Of a DNA stretch of 64,000 nucleotides, positions 8,846 to 18,078 are shown piece by piece. The stretch spans positions 3,016,001 to 3,080,000 of the forward strand of contig NZ_CP024199.1 in the NCBI RefSeq assembly GCF_002844375.1, given 5' to 3'. Position 1 is the first letter of the stretch. Every line of letters begins with the position of its first letter. The notes under the pieces are model-generated. The model did no database searches. It had not been told where the DNA came from and saw only the letters and a list, made by a program, of their open reading frames with translations. The position numbers and the translations under genes were made by a program. This DNA comes from Thalassospira marina. GTDB taxonomy: Bacteria; Pseudomonadota; Alphaproteobacteria; Rhodospirillales; Thalassospiraceae.

Positions 8846-9808
8846 TCAGAAGGTATAAACAACACCCAGCGAAAAGTTGACGAGGTAGTCCTTATCAACA
8901 ATCGGGCTGTCGGTATAAACATCGGGCAGGAACTGCACACCGGTTTGACCAATCAGCGCCAGGCCATCATAAACGGGGTAACTTACCGTCAGATCCAGAT
9001 GCGGGATGAAGGCATCATCGGGGTTATAATAGGCACGGTTGGCGCGTGCTTCGCGGCGATTAACGCCAACCATATACTGGGTCAGCTTTTCGCTTTGCCA
9101 GGTTACACCACCGCCCCATACCAGGGTCACCGCCGAAAGCTGGGTTGGCTGGCTGTAGCTGATGTCAATTTCCTGGCCGTTATGGGCATCGCTAACATCA
9201 AACAGGTGCGATGCCGTAATTTCACCGGGACCAACCTGTGCCGAAAAGGATGCACCGGCTTCAAAGGCAAGATCGCGGTCTTCCATACCGGCAAGATAGG
9301 GGCCATCACCCGAATCAAACGGTGAAAACCGCACCGATCCGATGGCCGAAACGCTGAAACGGTCATTTTGCCAGACGGTGGCGCGCAGGCCATCGACGCC
9401 AACATGCAGGCGTTCGGCGTCATAGGCGACCATGGGCAGACCACCCAATTCCCAGTCATCGCCATCGCGATATATGCTGGTTGAAACGGTGCCTAGCGCG
9501 CCGATCTGCCATTTACCACCCAGCCATGGATCGGCGGTGTCATCATCATCATTATCGTCACCGGCTTCACCACCGGCATTTGTGTTTGCTTCGGCCGTTT
9601 CCGGCACAAGGCTTACGGGCTGGTTACTTCCCGATTGTACCGGTGCAGGGCTGCCTTCCCCTGCCATTGCTGTGCCTGATACCAGTGTCTGTGCTGTCTG
9701 TGCGTGTGCGCTTTCCGAAAAGGTCAGCACAACAGCCATCGCACACACACCCGCCCCAAAGGCAATTGCCAGATAGGCCATGCCCTGTATTTTGTTATTT
9801 AACTGCAT
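8846..9808 (-). CDS. MipA/OmpV family outer-membrane protein
   Basis: A 320-residue beta-barrel protein of the MltA-interacting/OmpV family. An N-terminal signal segment (about residues 8-36, ending SESAHA) is followed by a low-complexity acidic linker (GGEAGDDNDDDDTADPW) and then the family barrel. The barrel has repeated beta-hairpin strands and finishes with an aromatic C-terminus (LVNFSLGVVYTF) suited to BAM insertion. Members act as scaffolds for murein enzymes or respond to antimicrobials and osmotic stress; the role here is not defined. It is downstream of a membrane-bound AraC-type regulator on the same strand. Confidence 0.85.
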   Translation of the reverse strand: MQLNNKIQGMAYLAIAFGAGVCAMAVVLTFSESAHAQTAQTLVSGTAMAGEGSPAPVQSGSNQPVSLVPETAEANTNAGGEAGDDNDDDDTADPWLGGKWQIGALGTVSTSIYRDGDDWELGGLPMVAYDAERLHVGVDGLRATVWQNDRFSVSAIGSVRFSPFDSGDGPYLAGMEDRDLAFEAGASFSAQVGPGEITASHLFDVSDAHNGQEIDISYSQPTQLSAVTLVWGGGVTWQSEKLTQYMVGVNRREARANRAYYNPDDAFIPHLDLTVSYPVYDGLALIGQTGVQFLPDVYTDSPIVDKDYLVNFSLGVVYTF

Positions 9809-9892
9809 TTATCGTCACACCCGAAATTGGTTGATGTGCCGATAGTGCGGTGTCTTGCGGATGCTGGCGTCCGTTTCTACAAGTTCGCACCG

Positions 9893-9910
9893 GCCGGTTG
9901 GCCAACCGGC
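9893..9910. promoter_or_regulatory. perfect 18-bp palindrome before the mipA/ompV gene
   Basis: GCCGGTTGGCCAACCGGC reads the same on both strands. It lies between the stop of the AraC-type gene and the start of the outer-membrane protein gene, 84 bases before the latter. No T-run follows on either strand, so an operator is more likely than a terminator. Confidence 0.5.
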
Positions 9911-9933
9911 GTACGAATGATTATCCGGACAGA

Positions 9934-11184
9934 TCAAGCCTTTGAAATGGCAGGTTTCATTTGCCGATAGGACGATGGCGTATGACCGGTAATTTTTTTG
10001 AAAGCCAGGTTGAATGTCGACTTTGAATTAAAGCCAACCTCGACTGCGATATCAAGAATGGTGCGATCGGGTTCTTTCATCAAAAGACGGGTAGCTTCCT
10101 CGATGCGGTATTCATTGACGTAATCAAAAAAGCTTTTGCCGATATGGCGGTTTAACACCATCGAAAGCTGGTTGGGTTTTGTGCCAACAGCAGCAGCCAT
10201 TTTCGGCATGGTCAATAACGGATCAAACAGCATGTCGGTTTGCGCGACCAGTTTCTCAAGCGCGCGGCAAATGCGTTCGACCTCGTCAGGGTCAATCGTA
10301 GCACGCGGCGGATCCTTGGCATCATCGCCCTGTTGGGCAGGGGACGGGGTGCCAGTGCGGTTTGCCGCAATTACCGCCTGCATGGTCCCGGTATCTGCCC
10401 CCTGCCCGTCTTCCAGGTAATCATCGGCCACAAACAGCGACGGGTTCACCGCGATCAGGTGGCTTAACCGGAAAAACACCAGCACAAAGCAGCAATCCAT
10501 CGCGGCATATAGCCAGTCGCTTTCAATTTGCAGCAGGGCAAGAATGGTGATGATGGTGTAAAGAACAAAGATCGCCGAAATCGCCAGCACGAATTCCGTC
10601 AGCCAGCGCCGCAAACCGGGCTGTTCGCCATCCAACTGTTCGCTGATTTTGCGCATATAACGCAGCGTGATGCGCCATATCCAGATCAGATAGGTCACAA
10701 GCTGGATATGCAAACCAGCAATGATCGACAATGTCAGAACGCCCTGTAACGGGCTTTCAAACACATCGGCATCAATATCGGGGCGCACGTCATCCAGTAG
10801 CGGGCCGAAATCGCGCAACTGCACGGCCACAACCAGGCCCAGCACAAACACCGCCACCACCGGCAGCAGGTAATGCAAAACCGGCCGGCGCACGGGGCGG
10901 CCGCTTAATTCCCGGAAATACATGTAAATCGAGGGCAGATAGGTAAATGGCAGCGCGCCAAAAAACGGCACCAGATACAAATTCCAGCGCAGATCAAGCA
11001 GGATATAGGCCATGCTGTTAAAAAAGCTGAAGCCAACCGCCAGAACAAACGCGCCCAGCCACCGGTTGGCACGAAAGGCCCGTTTGCCCTCGCCGCGAAA
11101 CAGCAGCAAGACAAAAACGGCCTGCGCCAACCCGATGGCACAAATCATCAGCCAGCCGACATCGGCGATATCAAACGGTTCCAC
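9934..11184 (-). CDS. AraC family regulator with seven N-terminal membrane segments
   Basis: About 416 residues. Roughly seven hydrophobic helices fill residues 8-250 (for example WLMICAIGLAQAVFVLLLF and FVLAISAIFVLYTIITILAL). A charged linker follows, then a C-terminal AraC-type DNA-binding domain (about residues 310-412) with both helix-turn-helix units, including TILDIAVEVGFNSKSTFNLAF. The protein should sit in the inner membrane and bind DNA from there, a less common arrangement for AraC proteins. A GAGG ribosome site six bases before the GTG at 11184 favours this start over the GTG at 11196. The adjacent mipA/ompV gene is the obvious candidate target. Confidence 0.85.
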   Translation of the reverse strand: MEPFDIADVGWLMICAIGLAQAVFVLLLFRGEGKRAFRANRWLGAFVLAVGFSFFNSMAYILLDLRWNLYLVPFFGALPFTYLPSIYMYFRELSGRPVRRPVLHYLLPVVAVFVLGLVVAVQLRDFGPLLDDVRPDIDADVFESPLQGVLTLSIIAGLHIQLVTYLIWIWRITLRYMRKISEQLDGEQPGLRRWLTEFVLAISAIFVLYTIITILALLQIESDWLYAAMDCCFVLVFFRLSHLIAVNPSLFVADDYLEDGQGADTGTMQAVIAANRTGTPSPAQQGDDAKDPPRATIDPDEVERICRALEKLVAQTDMLFDPLLTMPKMAAAVGTKPNQLSMVLNRHIGKSFFDYVNEYRIEEATRLLMKEPDRTILDIAVEVGFNSKSTFNLAFKKITGHTPSSYRQMKPAISKA

Positions 11185-11528
11185 GTCTGACCTCACGCTG
11201 CATGGTCGCGCCCATCCATTTTCTCGAAAAACCCGTTATCAATACAACAGGCGGTTTTACACCACCCCGTGCATTGTCCTAGCCAGTTCGACAATAATTG
11301 AAAAGCCCCAAAAGCAGCCGAAACGCGTAAGGCCCCTTTCCACCCCCACAGACGACCATATCGCTGTTAAAAAGATCGTCTACATTGAAGGCCGTTACGG
11401 CTTTATCATACGAAAACGGCATCGTCAGGCTTGATAAAAGTCGCGAAATCCTCTATCCGACGCACAAAGCGTGCGGATCACGTGCCGCGAGGGCCCCGCA
11501 CCAGAACCCCCTTGCCCGGAGACCCTGC

Positions 11529-12839
11529 ATGATCCCCCGTTATTCCCGCAAACAGATGACTGCCATCTGGGAACCGGCGAACAAGTTTCGCATCTGGTTT
11601 GAAATCGAGGCCCACGCTGCCGACAAACTGGCCGAACTCGGTGTGATCCCGGCAGAATCCGCCAAGCTGGTTTGGGAAAAAGGCAACAAGCCCTACACCC
11701 AGGACCGTATCGACCGCATTGACGGCATCGAAGCCGAAGTCAAACATGACGTTATCGCCTTTTTGACCGAACTTGCCGAACAGGTTGGCGAAGAAGCCCG
11801 CTTTGTCCATCAGGGCATGACCAGCTCGGACGTTCTCGACACCTGCTTTAACGTGCAGTTGGTTCAGGCAACCGACATCCTGCTTGAAGACATGGACAAG
11901 CTTCTGGCTGCCCTTAAGAAGCGCGCCTATGAAACCAAAGACGTGCCCTGCATGGGCCGTTCGCACGGCATCCATGCCGAGCCGGTGACCTTTGGTCTGA
12001 AACTGGCAACCTTCTATGCCGAATTTGACCGCAACAAAAAGCGCCTGCTGGCCGCACGTGAAGAAATTGCCACCTGCGCCATTTCGGGTGCTGTTGGCAC
12101 CTTTGCCAATATCGACCCCAGCGTTGAAGAACATGTTGCTGCCAAACTTGGCCTTGCACCGGAACCGGTTTCAACCCAGGTGATCCCGCGTGACCGCCAT
12201 GCGGCCTATTTCGCAGCCCTTGGCGTGATTGCATCTTCGATCGAACATCTGGCAACCGAAATCCGCCATTTGCAGCGCACCGAAGTTCGCGAAGTTGAAG
12301 AATTCTTCTCGAAGGGTCAGAAGGGTTCGTCGGCCATGCCGCACAAACGTAACCCGGTCCTGACCGAAAACCTGACCGGCCTTGCCCGTCTGGTTCGTTC
12401 GATGGCGATCCCGGCAATGGAAAACGTTGCCCTGTGGCATGAACGTGATATTTCGCATTCGTCGGTTGAACGCAATATCGGCCCCGATGCGACCGTGACC
12501 CTTGATTTCGCCCTGATGCGCCTGACCAACGTTGTTGAAAACCTGGTGATCTATCCCGAACGGATGGACGAAATCCTTAATCAGATGGGTGGCCTGGTCT
12601 TCTCGCAGCGCGTGCTGCTGACCCTGACCCAGTATGGCGTTTCGCGCGAAGATTCTTACCGGATCGTTCAGCGCAACGCGATGAAGGTCTGGAACCGCGA
12701 AGGCGACCTGCTGTCGCTGCTCAAAACCGACGAAGACGTTACCGCACGCATCCCCAATGACAAGCTCGAAGCCCTGTTTGATCTGGGCTACCACACCAAG
12801 CATGTCGACACGATTTTTGCCCGCGTCTTTGCAAACTAA
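11529..12839 (+). CDS. purB: adenylosuccinate lyase
   Basis: Cleaves adenylosuccinate to AMP and SAICAR to AICAR in purine synthesis, releasing fumarate. The frame is open further upstream, but the ATG at 11529 is preceded by GGAGA at proper spacing and gives 436 residues, the family length. The fumarase-superfamily signature GSSAMPHKRNPV is present (near residue 263), as is the catalytic-histidine region MGRSHGIHAEPVTFG. It is monocistronic with a strong terminator, separated from purCSQL by several unrelated genes. Confidence 0.97.
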   Translation: MIPRYSRKQMTAIWEPANKFRIWFEIEAHAADKLAELGVIPAESAKLVWEKGNKPYTQDRIDRIDGIEAEVKHDVIAFLTELAEQVGEEARFVHQGMTSSDVLDTCFNVQLVQATDILLEDMDKLLAALKKRAYETKDVPCMGRSHGIHAEPVTFGLKLATFYAEFDRNKKRLLAAREEIATCAISGAVGTFANIDPSVEEHVAAKLGLAPEPVSTQVIPRDRHAAYFAALGVIASSIEHLATEIRHLQRTEVREVEEFFSKGQKGSSAMPHKRNPVLTENLTGLARLVRSMAIPAMENVALWHERDISHSSVERNIGPDATVTLDFALMRLTNVVENLVIYPERMDEILNQMGGLVFSQRVLLTLTQYGVSREDSYRIVQRNAMKVWNREGDLLSLLKTDEDVTARIPNDKLEALFDLGYHTKHVDTIFARVFAN

Positions 12840-12860
12840 GCAATAGACCAGCCGCAATCA

Positions 12861-12899
12861 AAACACCCCTGCAGGAAAATCCTGCAGGGGTGTTTTTTT
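12861..12899 (+). terminator. rho-independent terminator of purB
   Basis: A 16-bp perfect stem (12861-12876 with 12880-12895), three-base loop, then a run of T. Very strong. Confidence 0.93.
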
Positions 12900-12926
12900 G
12901 CCTGAAACCGCGTCTTAAACAGCCGC

Positions 12927-13823
12927 CTAAATCGCGATATCGCGGGCCTCGTTCATCAGCCAGTCGCGGAACATTTTAACATGGCCTCGCAGCTCCACAT
13001 TTTTCGGATGCACCAGAAAATAACCCGACGATAACATCAGGACCGATTCCGGGAAAAGCGGCACCAGTTTGCCTTCCAGCACGTCTTCCTCGGCCAGCAT
13101 CGGCACAGCCAGAACAACGCCCTGCCCGTGAATGGCCGATTCAATTGCCACCGATGTCAGATCAACATCGATCTTGCGCATGGCACTGATGGCGGCCTTG
13201 TCCATATTGGCAAATTTTGCCAGCCATTGCGGCCACCAGGCATGCAACGTGTCATTCAAAAGGGTTGCCCGTGTCAGATCGGCCGGGCTTTGAAGGCCAA
13301 TTTCATCGCGATATTGTGGTGAACAGAAAAGTGCAGCCTGCCCACGGTGCAAAAGGGTGCATTCAAGACTGTCATCATCACCGAAAAAATAGCGCACGGC
13401 GATATCCACCGGGTCACGGCCAAAATCCGCCACCTCGGAGGATGACCCCACCTGAAGTTCCGTCCCCGGATGGGCAATTAAAAAGCGCGACATGCGCCGC
13501 GAAAACCATTTGGCCGCAAAACTTGGCGGCATCACCACCCGTACAGAATGGGCATGCTGATGACGAAGTGCGCGGCTGGCATCGGTAATTTGCGCCAATG
13601 CCGGGGCGATACGCGCCGCATAGGCCAGGCCATCGGCGGTTGGTTCAATCTTGCGGACATGGCGGGTAAACAGGGTAATGCCCAGCCAGTCTTCCAGTTT
13701 GCGTATTTGCTGCCCAACGGCACCTGGGGTGACGTTCAATTCCTCTGCTGCAAGAGAAAAACTATTCAATCGCATAGCAGCATCGAAGGAATGCAGTGCT
13801 TTGAGTGGGGGAATATCCGACAT
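12927..13823 (-). CDS. LysR family transcriptional regulator (GcvA-like)
   Basis: 298 residues with an N-terminal winged helix-turn-helix (LKALHSFDAAMRLNSFSLAA, AEELNVTPGAVGQQIRKLE) and a C-terminal periplasmic-binding-protein-like effector domain. The N-terminus most resembles GcvA-type members. It is divergent from an EamA transporter with about 100 bases between the starts, the standard arrangement for a LysR protein controlling its neighbour. The effector is unknown. Confidence 0.9.
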   Translation of the reverse strand: MSDIPPLKALHSFDAAMRLNSFSLAAEELNVTPGAVGQQIRKLEDWLGITLFTRHVRKIEPTADGLAYAARIAPALAQITDASRALRHQHAHSVRVVMPPSFAAKWFSRRMSRFLIAHPGTELQVGSSSEVADFGRDPVDIAVRYFFGDDDSLECTLLHRGQAALFCSPQYRDEIGLQSPADLTRATLLNDTLHAWWPQWLAKFANMDKAAISAMRKIDVDLTSVAIESAIHGQGVVLAVPMLAEEDVLEGKLVPLFPESVLMLSSGYFLVHPKNVELRGHVKMFRDWLMNEARDIAI

Positions 13824-13927
13824 GATACAGTTTTTCTATTCCATTGGACAGATAACATGATTTGTACCCGATCCCCAGCGAACCTACAATCCCCGGCAAA
13901 TCCTGTTTCTGGCGCATTGGAAATGCC

Positions 13928-14902
13928 ATGAAGAATTCAGCCTATATTCCCTTTGCCATTCTGGGCCTGATCTGGGGCACCCCCTTTATCTTTACCCATT
14001 GGGCAGCGGCCTATATCACCCCGGCGCAAATCGTTTTGATCCGGGTTGTTTCCGGCTTTTTGCCGGTCCTGTTATTTGCGCTGGCAACCCGCGCCCTGAA
14101 AAGGTGGCACCTGCGACATGCCCATCATTTTCTGGCGATGGCCGCCCTTGCCACCGCACTTTATTATCTTGCCTTTGCCAAAGGCACGATCCTGCTGCTT
14201 TCCAGTGTGGCAGGCATGCTAAGCGGGGCTATCCCCCTGTTTTCCTGCCTGTGCGCCCTGCTATTTTTGCGCGATGAACCGCTGAACCGCCGTTCTCTTG
14301 GTGGCATGTTGCTGGGGTTTGCCGGCATTCTGGTTATTGCCCGCCCCTGGCAAACCGGCCTTGGCATGGTCGACCCGATGGGTGTGCTTTATATCGTTCT
14401 GGGGTCGCTTAGCATCGGCTGTTCCTTTGTCTATGCCCGCAAATTCATCAGCCCGCTTGGCATCGCCCCGGCTGCATTATGCACCTATCAAATGGGGCTG
14501 GGTGCCGTTGCCCTGATTGTTAGTGTTGATATGACCGGTGTCGGTGCGATCCTGCAGGATACAAAGGCAACTCTTGGTCTGGTTTTAGGCCTTGGCACGG
14601 TCGGCACCGGCATTGCCTATATTCTGTATTATCTGCTGGTCCAGAAACTGGGCGCCATTCGCACCGCAAGCGTCACCTATGTGCCGCCGGTCGTCGCCCT
14701 GTTCATTGGTTGCGTCTTAAATGGCGAACCACTTGAAATGCTTGATCTGGCAGCAACCGGGGCCATTTTGATCGGTGTTTTCACCATGCAGACCGGGCGG
14801 CAATTGCCAGCCCCCACCGCGACACCCCGCAATGGATCAAACGTGACGGATCAGCCAACAGCAGGATCAGCCCCCGCAACAACACCTTCGACCTGCAATT
14901 AA
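13928..14902 (+). CDS. EamA/DMT family transporter
   Basis: 324-residue inner-membrane protein with about ten hydrophobic helices in two EamA repeats (first begins YIPFAILGLIWGTPFIFTHW; second begins near residue 150). It probably exports an amino acid or other small metabolite. The ATG at 13928 is favoured over in-frame codons upstream because the protein then begins directly with the first helix. Hydrophilic Thr/Pro-rich residues form the C-terminus. Its likely regulator is the divergent LysR protein. Confidence 0.87.
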   Translation: MKNSAYIPFAILGLIWGTPFIFTHWAAAYITPAQIVLIRVVSGFLPVLLFALATRALKRWHLRHAHHFLAMAALATALYYLAFAKGTILLLSSVAGMLSGAIPLFSCLCALLFLRDEPLNRRSLGGMLLGFAGILVIARPWQTGLGMVDPMGVLYIVLGSLSIGCSFVYARKFISPLGIAPAALCTYQMGLGAVALIVSVDMTGVGAILQDTKATLGLVLGLGTVGTGIAYILYYLLVQKLGAIRTASVTYVPPVVALFIGCVLNGEPLEMLDLAATGAILIGVFTMQTGRQLPAPTATPRNGSNVTDQPTAGSAPATTPSTCN

Positions 14903-14993
14903 AGCCCTTTGCCTTGAATATCCCCGATATTCCGCCCGTCTCTCAACCAGTCGGGCGGGTTCTGGCTTGCCCCTGGCTGGCACCAGAACATCA

Positions 14994-15029
14994 AAGCCCC
15001 CTGCATCACATACAGGGGGCTTCTTTTTT
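14994..15029 (+). terminator. rho-independent terminator after the EamA gene
   Basis: A 10-bp stem AAGCCCCCTG/CAGGGGGCTT (14994-15003, 15013-15022) followed by CTTTTTTT. It lies between convergent genes. Confidence 0.88.
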
Positions 15030-15080
15030 TGGCATTGTGGAAACAGCCGGTTATAGCTGAAATCCCGTTACGTGGCGGGT

Positions 15081-15812
15081 TTACTTTGCAGCCTTTACCT
15101 GATGGTCCCGGGCTGCGCGCACAAAGGCCGAAATCAGGTTATGTTTTTCACCCTTCAGGGCTGAACGCTCTGGCTGAAAGGCCGTACCAATGAAAAACGG
15201 ATGGCTTTGCAATTCAATGGCGCGTGGGTCGCCTTCGTCATCCCATGCACTTACGCGAAGGTCACTGCCGTCAAACAACGGCACATACTGGCGCGAAAAA
15301 CCATAACTGCAGCGATAGGTTTCATTGGCACGGTCCGCACCGTAATGCCTTGCAATCAGGCTGTCGGGGGCAAGTGTAATATCCCCGGCCTGATCGATCA
15401 GCGCACAGGTCAAAGGGGCGACCAGCGGCAGGGTGGCATCGGGGTTTACCTCGGCATTATCGGCGTCGTGCAGGCCCAAAACATTGCGGGCGAATTCCAG
15501 CACCGCATGCTGATAGCCCCCACAGGTGCCCAAAAATGGAATTTCTGCCTGGCGCGCATAGCAAATGGCATCAATCGCGCCATCCATGCTGGCATACGGG
15601 CTGGCTGGCACACACCAGATGCCATCAAACCCGGCAAGGATGCCTTTTGCCGCACCATTGGCTAGATCGGATGTATGAACCCATTCGATGCGGGCTTCAA
15701 AACTGCCGTCATCCAGGGCATCGGTTGCAATTTTCAGTGCCGGGGGAATGGCCTGATGGGCGGTAACGGCTTCGTTATAATCACCAACCAGGGCAAATCG
15801 GATTTCTGTCAT
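15081..15812 (-). CDS. glutamine amidotransferase-like protein related to the CTP synthase C-terminal domain
   Basis: 243 residues from the ATG at 15812, which has GAGG six bases upstream. It resembles stand-alone proteins described as CTP synthase C-terminal region-related. The N-terminus (RFALVGDYNEAVTAHQAIP) and the nucleophile elbow (FLGTCGGYQHAVLEF, Cys near residue 99) match class I glutamine amidotransferases. The place of the catalytic HPE motif reads FQPE, so the His of the triad is Gln. No amidoligase or kinase domain is attached. The substrate is unknown; glutaminase activity should not be assumed. Confidence 0.8.
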   Translation of the reverse strand: MTEIRFALVGDYNEAVTAHQAIPPALKIATDALDDGSFEARIEWVHTSDLANGAAKGILAGFDGIWCVPASPYASMDGAIDAICYARQAEIPFLGTCGGYQHAVLEFARNVLGLHDADNAEVNPDATLPLVAPLTCALIDQAGDITLAPDSLIARHYGADRANETYRCSYGFSRQYVPLFDGSDLRVSAWDDEGDPRAIELQSHPFFIGTAFQPERSALKGEKHNLISAFVRAARDHQVKAAK

Positions 15813-15874
15813 TTTTAACCTCGTTATGCGGGAAATAATCCCGTGATGAATCGAGGAGAGCAACAGCAACCAAC

Positions 15875-15904
15875 AAAAAACCGGCCCGCATCAACGGACC
15901 GGTT
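15875..15904 (-). terminator. rho-independent terminator of the NarL-type regulator gene
   Basis: On the minus strand: AACCGGTCCG, loop TTGATG, CGGGCCGGTT, then a T-run (complement of 15875-15880). Confidence 0.8.
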
Positions 15905-15942
15905 CGCAACGTGTTTGTGCACCGCTGCCTTTTTCAGGAATA

Positions 15943-16623
15943 CTACAAAGACCCCGATCGCGCCATATCTTCCAGCGCAATTTTCACCGCCTGCGCACGA
16001 TTTGATACATGCAACTTCCGGTAAACGTTTTTCAGGTGATATTTCACCGTGATTTCGCGCAGGTCGAGATGACGGGCAATATCCTTGTTCGGGCGCCCTT
16101 CCGACAACAAAGCCAGCACTTCGCGTTCGCGCGGGGTCAGACGGGCAAAATCACCATCGCTGCCAAACTGGCCAGCATGGCGGCCGCTGCCTGAATCGGA
16201 GTTATTGCCAAAACCTTCGGCAAAATTGCTAAGGATGCTTGATGGCAGGTATTTTTCACCGGCCAGCACCAGACGAATGGCATTTGCCAGTGCTTCGCCA
16301 CGCAAGGTTTTGGGAATAAAGCCCTGGGCACCGTTTTCAATGGCGTGGCGAACATCTTCGCCGTTATATGCGCCAGAAAGCAGCACAACCGGAACACCCG
16401 GCCCGACCTTTTCAATCGTGACTTTAAGACCTTCAAGGCCATTCATGCCCGGCATCCGCAAATCAAGCAGGATCAGATCAAACGGGTTATCCGGATCGAT
16501 ATGCTCAAGCGCGGGTTCAAGTGCCCCGGCCTCAATGACTTCGCAATTTTCAAAATACTGCTGAAATAAAAGAGATAACGCCTCACGGACCAGATCGTGA
16601 TCATCTGCAAGAAGGATACGCAA
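15943..16623 (-). CDS. NarL/FixJ-type response regulator (orphan)
   Basis: 226 residues: receiver domain (1-120) with acidic pocket ADDHD, phosphorylatable Asp in LILLDLRMPGMNG and Lys in FIPKTL, then a LuxR-type helix-turn-helix (LTPREREVLALLSEGRPNKD, near residue 160). A Gly/Ser-rich linker joins them. The only in-frame start that fits is TTG at 16623, preceded by a purine-rich site. No histidine kinase lies nearby. It is clearly paralogous to the regulator at 60236-60901, sharing phrases such as RLVLxGEKYxPS. Confidence 0.92.
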   Translation of the reverse strand: MRILLADDHDLVREALSLLFQQYFENCEVIEAGALEPALEHIDPDNPFDLILLDLRMPGMNGLEGLKVTIEKVGPGVPVVLLSGAYNGEDVRHAIENGAQGFIPKTLRGEALANAIRLVLAGEKYLPSSILSNFAEGFGNNSDSGSGRHAGQFGSDGDFARLTPREREVLALLSEGRPNKDIARHLDLREITVKYHLKNVYRKLHVSNRAQAVKIALEDMARSGSL

Positions 16624-16840
16624 AACTCTCGCCTTTCTCTAGCGGATGCAAGGCATTTTGCCCCAAACCGTATACTGTTTAAATATTGTCAGTTATTCGA
16701 AGACAATTCCAATCAAAACTGACCGGATAGACAGAATAGGCGAGGCCCAAAAAGTTTGCAAATAGCAACTGGTTAGTTTGATCCGTTTTATTCAATTTTA
16801 TGAATAAAACGGATCGGGCTACACAATCTGGCCTGTCTTT

Positions 16841-17155
16841 TTACAGAACTTCTGCACGTGCCTGCGGACGCAGTTCCTCAAGCTTGGCACTGACCTGTGA
16901 AATCGTCATATCGATGTTATGCCGGGCAAAATCGGCCAGGATGGTTACCGCAACGCCGTTTTCACGGGGATTTGCCACCACGGCCCCGACAATTTCATTG
17001 GCATATTGCGCTGAGCGGGCATCATCCATCCCCATTTCAGCCGCAGCCCATTTTGCCAGAAGTTTATATAAATGGGCTTCCACCCGAAAGTTCTGCTCCA
17101 GATCAAAGCTGTATTTGGCTTCAAATCCGCGTTCGCGATCCGTCATTCCGCTCAT
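16841..17155 (-). CDS. F1-ATPase inhibitor zeta subunit (DUF1476 family)
   Basis: 104 residues from the ATG at 17155, which has a GGGAAG site upstream. The N-terminal segment (MTDRERGFEAKYSFDLEQNF) and the helical remainder (LYKLLAKWAAAEMGM) match the alphaproteobacterial zeta inhibitor of the F1FO ATP synthase, which blocks ATP hydrolysis with its N-terminus. Length equals that of the Paracoccus type. It is not linked to atp genes here. An in-frame ATG at 17146 is the alternative start. Confidence 0.9.
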   Translation of the reverse strand: MSGMTDRERGFEAKYSFDLEQNFRVEAHLYKLLAKWAAAEMGMDDARSAQYANEIVGAVVANPRENGVAVTILADFARHNIDMTISQVSAKLEELRPQARAEVL

Positions 17156-17298
17156 GGTCGCTTCCCTTTCTTTTGTGCCTGGCGATACATAGCGCACCGG
17201 CTATATATCTGTGTGCGGTTACAGTCATTTTCATGCACTGCACGGCTTTTTTCTTTTCAATTTGACAAATACCACCTTCAACGGCTTTGATCTGGAAC

Positions 17299-18078
17299 AT
17301 GTGCACAGTCATTATTTTACGCCGCCCCGACCATGAATGGCCTGTCCTGATTGGCGCCAATCGCGACGAAATGAAAACCCGCCCCTGGCAGCCCCCTGCC
17401 CGCCACTGGGAAGACCGGCCCGACGTTATTGCCGGGATCGATGAACTTGGTGGTGGCACCTGGCTTGGCATGAACGAAGACGGGGTTGTTGCAGCCGTGC
17501 TAAACCGCTATGGCACGCTTGGCCCGGCCGATGACAAACGGTCCCGCGGGGAACTTCCGCTTGAAGCCCTTGATCATGCCGATGCCATTGATGCCGCCCA
17601 GGCCCTGGCCGCCCTTGATGGTGATGCCTACCGCCCGTTTAACATGGTTATTGCCGATAACCGCGATGCCTACTGGCTGGCAAACCGGGGCGATGGCAAA
17701 ATTGAAATTCATGAAATTCCCGATGGCTTTTCCATCCTGACGGCGCATGACATCAATGACACCAAAAAAAGCGAACGGACCGCGCGCAACCTGCCGCGTT
17801 TTATCAGCGCGCCCATTCCCAACCCCGAAGCCGACGACTGGTTTGCCTGGCAGGCCCTGATGGCCGATACCGGCATTCTGCCGCCCGACCTTGAACATCA
17901 TGATATTCGCGCCGATGCCATGCTGGTTCGCAGCAATATCGGCTTTGAAACGGTCTGTTCATCGCTGATCGGTCTGCCTGGCATTCCCACCAGCGAAAAC
18001 GAACTGCCCCGTCGCCCGATCTGGCTGTTTGCCAATGGCCAGCCCGACAGGGTGCCCTTCCAGCCAGTAGAACTGTAA
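17299..18078 (+). CDS. NRDE family protein (TANGO2-like)
   Basis: 259 residues beginning MCTVIILRRPDHEWPVLIGA and containing the family-defining NRDE motif (GANRDEMKTRPW). The ATG at 17299 is chosen because family members begin with Met-Cys, the Cys becoming the N-terminal residue in this NTN-hydrolase-like fold. The DELGGGTWLGMNEDG segment is also conserved. Eukaryotic TANGO2 is linked to heme and lipid handling; the bacterial role is not established. It is a single gene. Confidence 0.88.
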   Translation: MCTVIILRRPDHEWPVLIGANRDEMKTRPWQPPARHWEDRPDVIAGIDELGGGTWLGMNEDGVVAAVLNRYGTLGPADDKRSRGELPLEALDHADAIDAAQALAALDGDAYRPFNMVIADNRDAYWLANRGDGKIEIHEIPDGFSILTAHDINDTKKSERTARNLPRFISAPIPNPEADDWFAWQALMADTGILPPDLEHHDIRADAMLVRSNIGFETVCSSLIGLPGIPTSENELPRRPIWLFANGQPDRVPFQPVEL

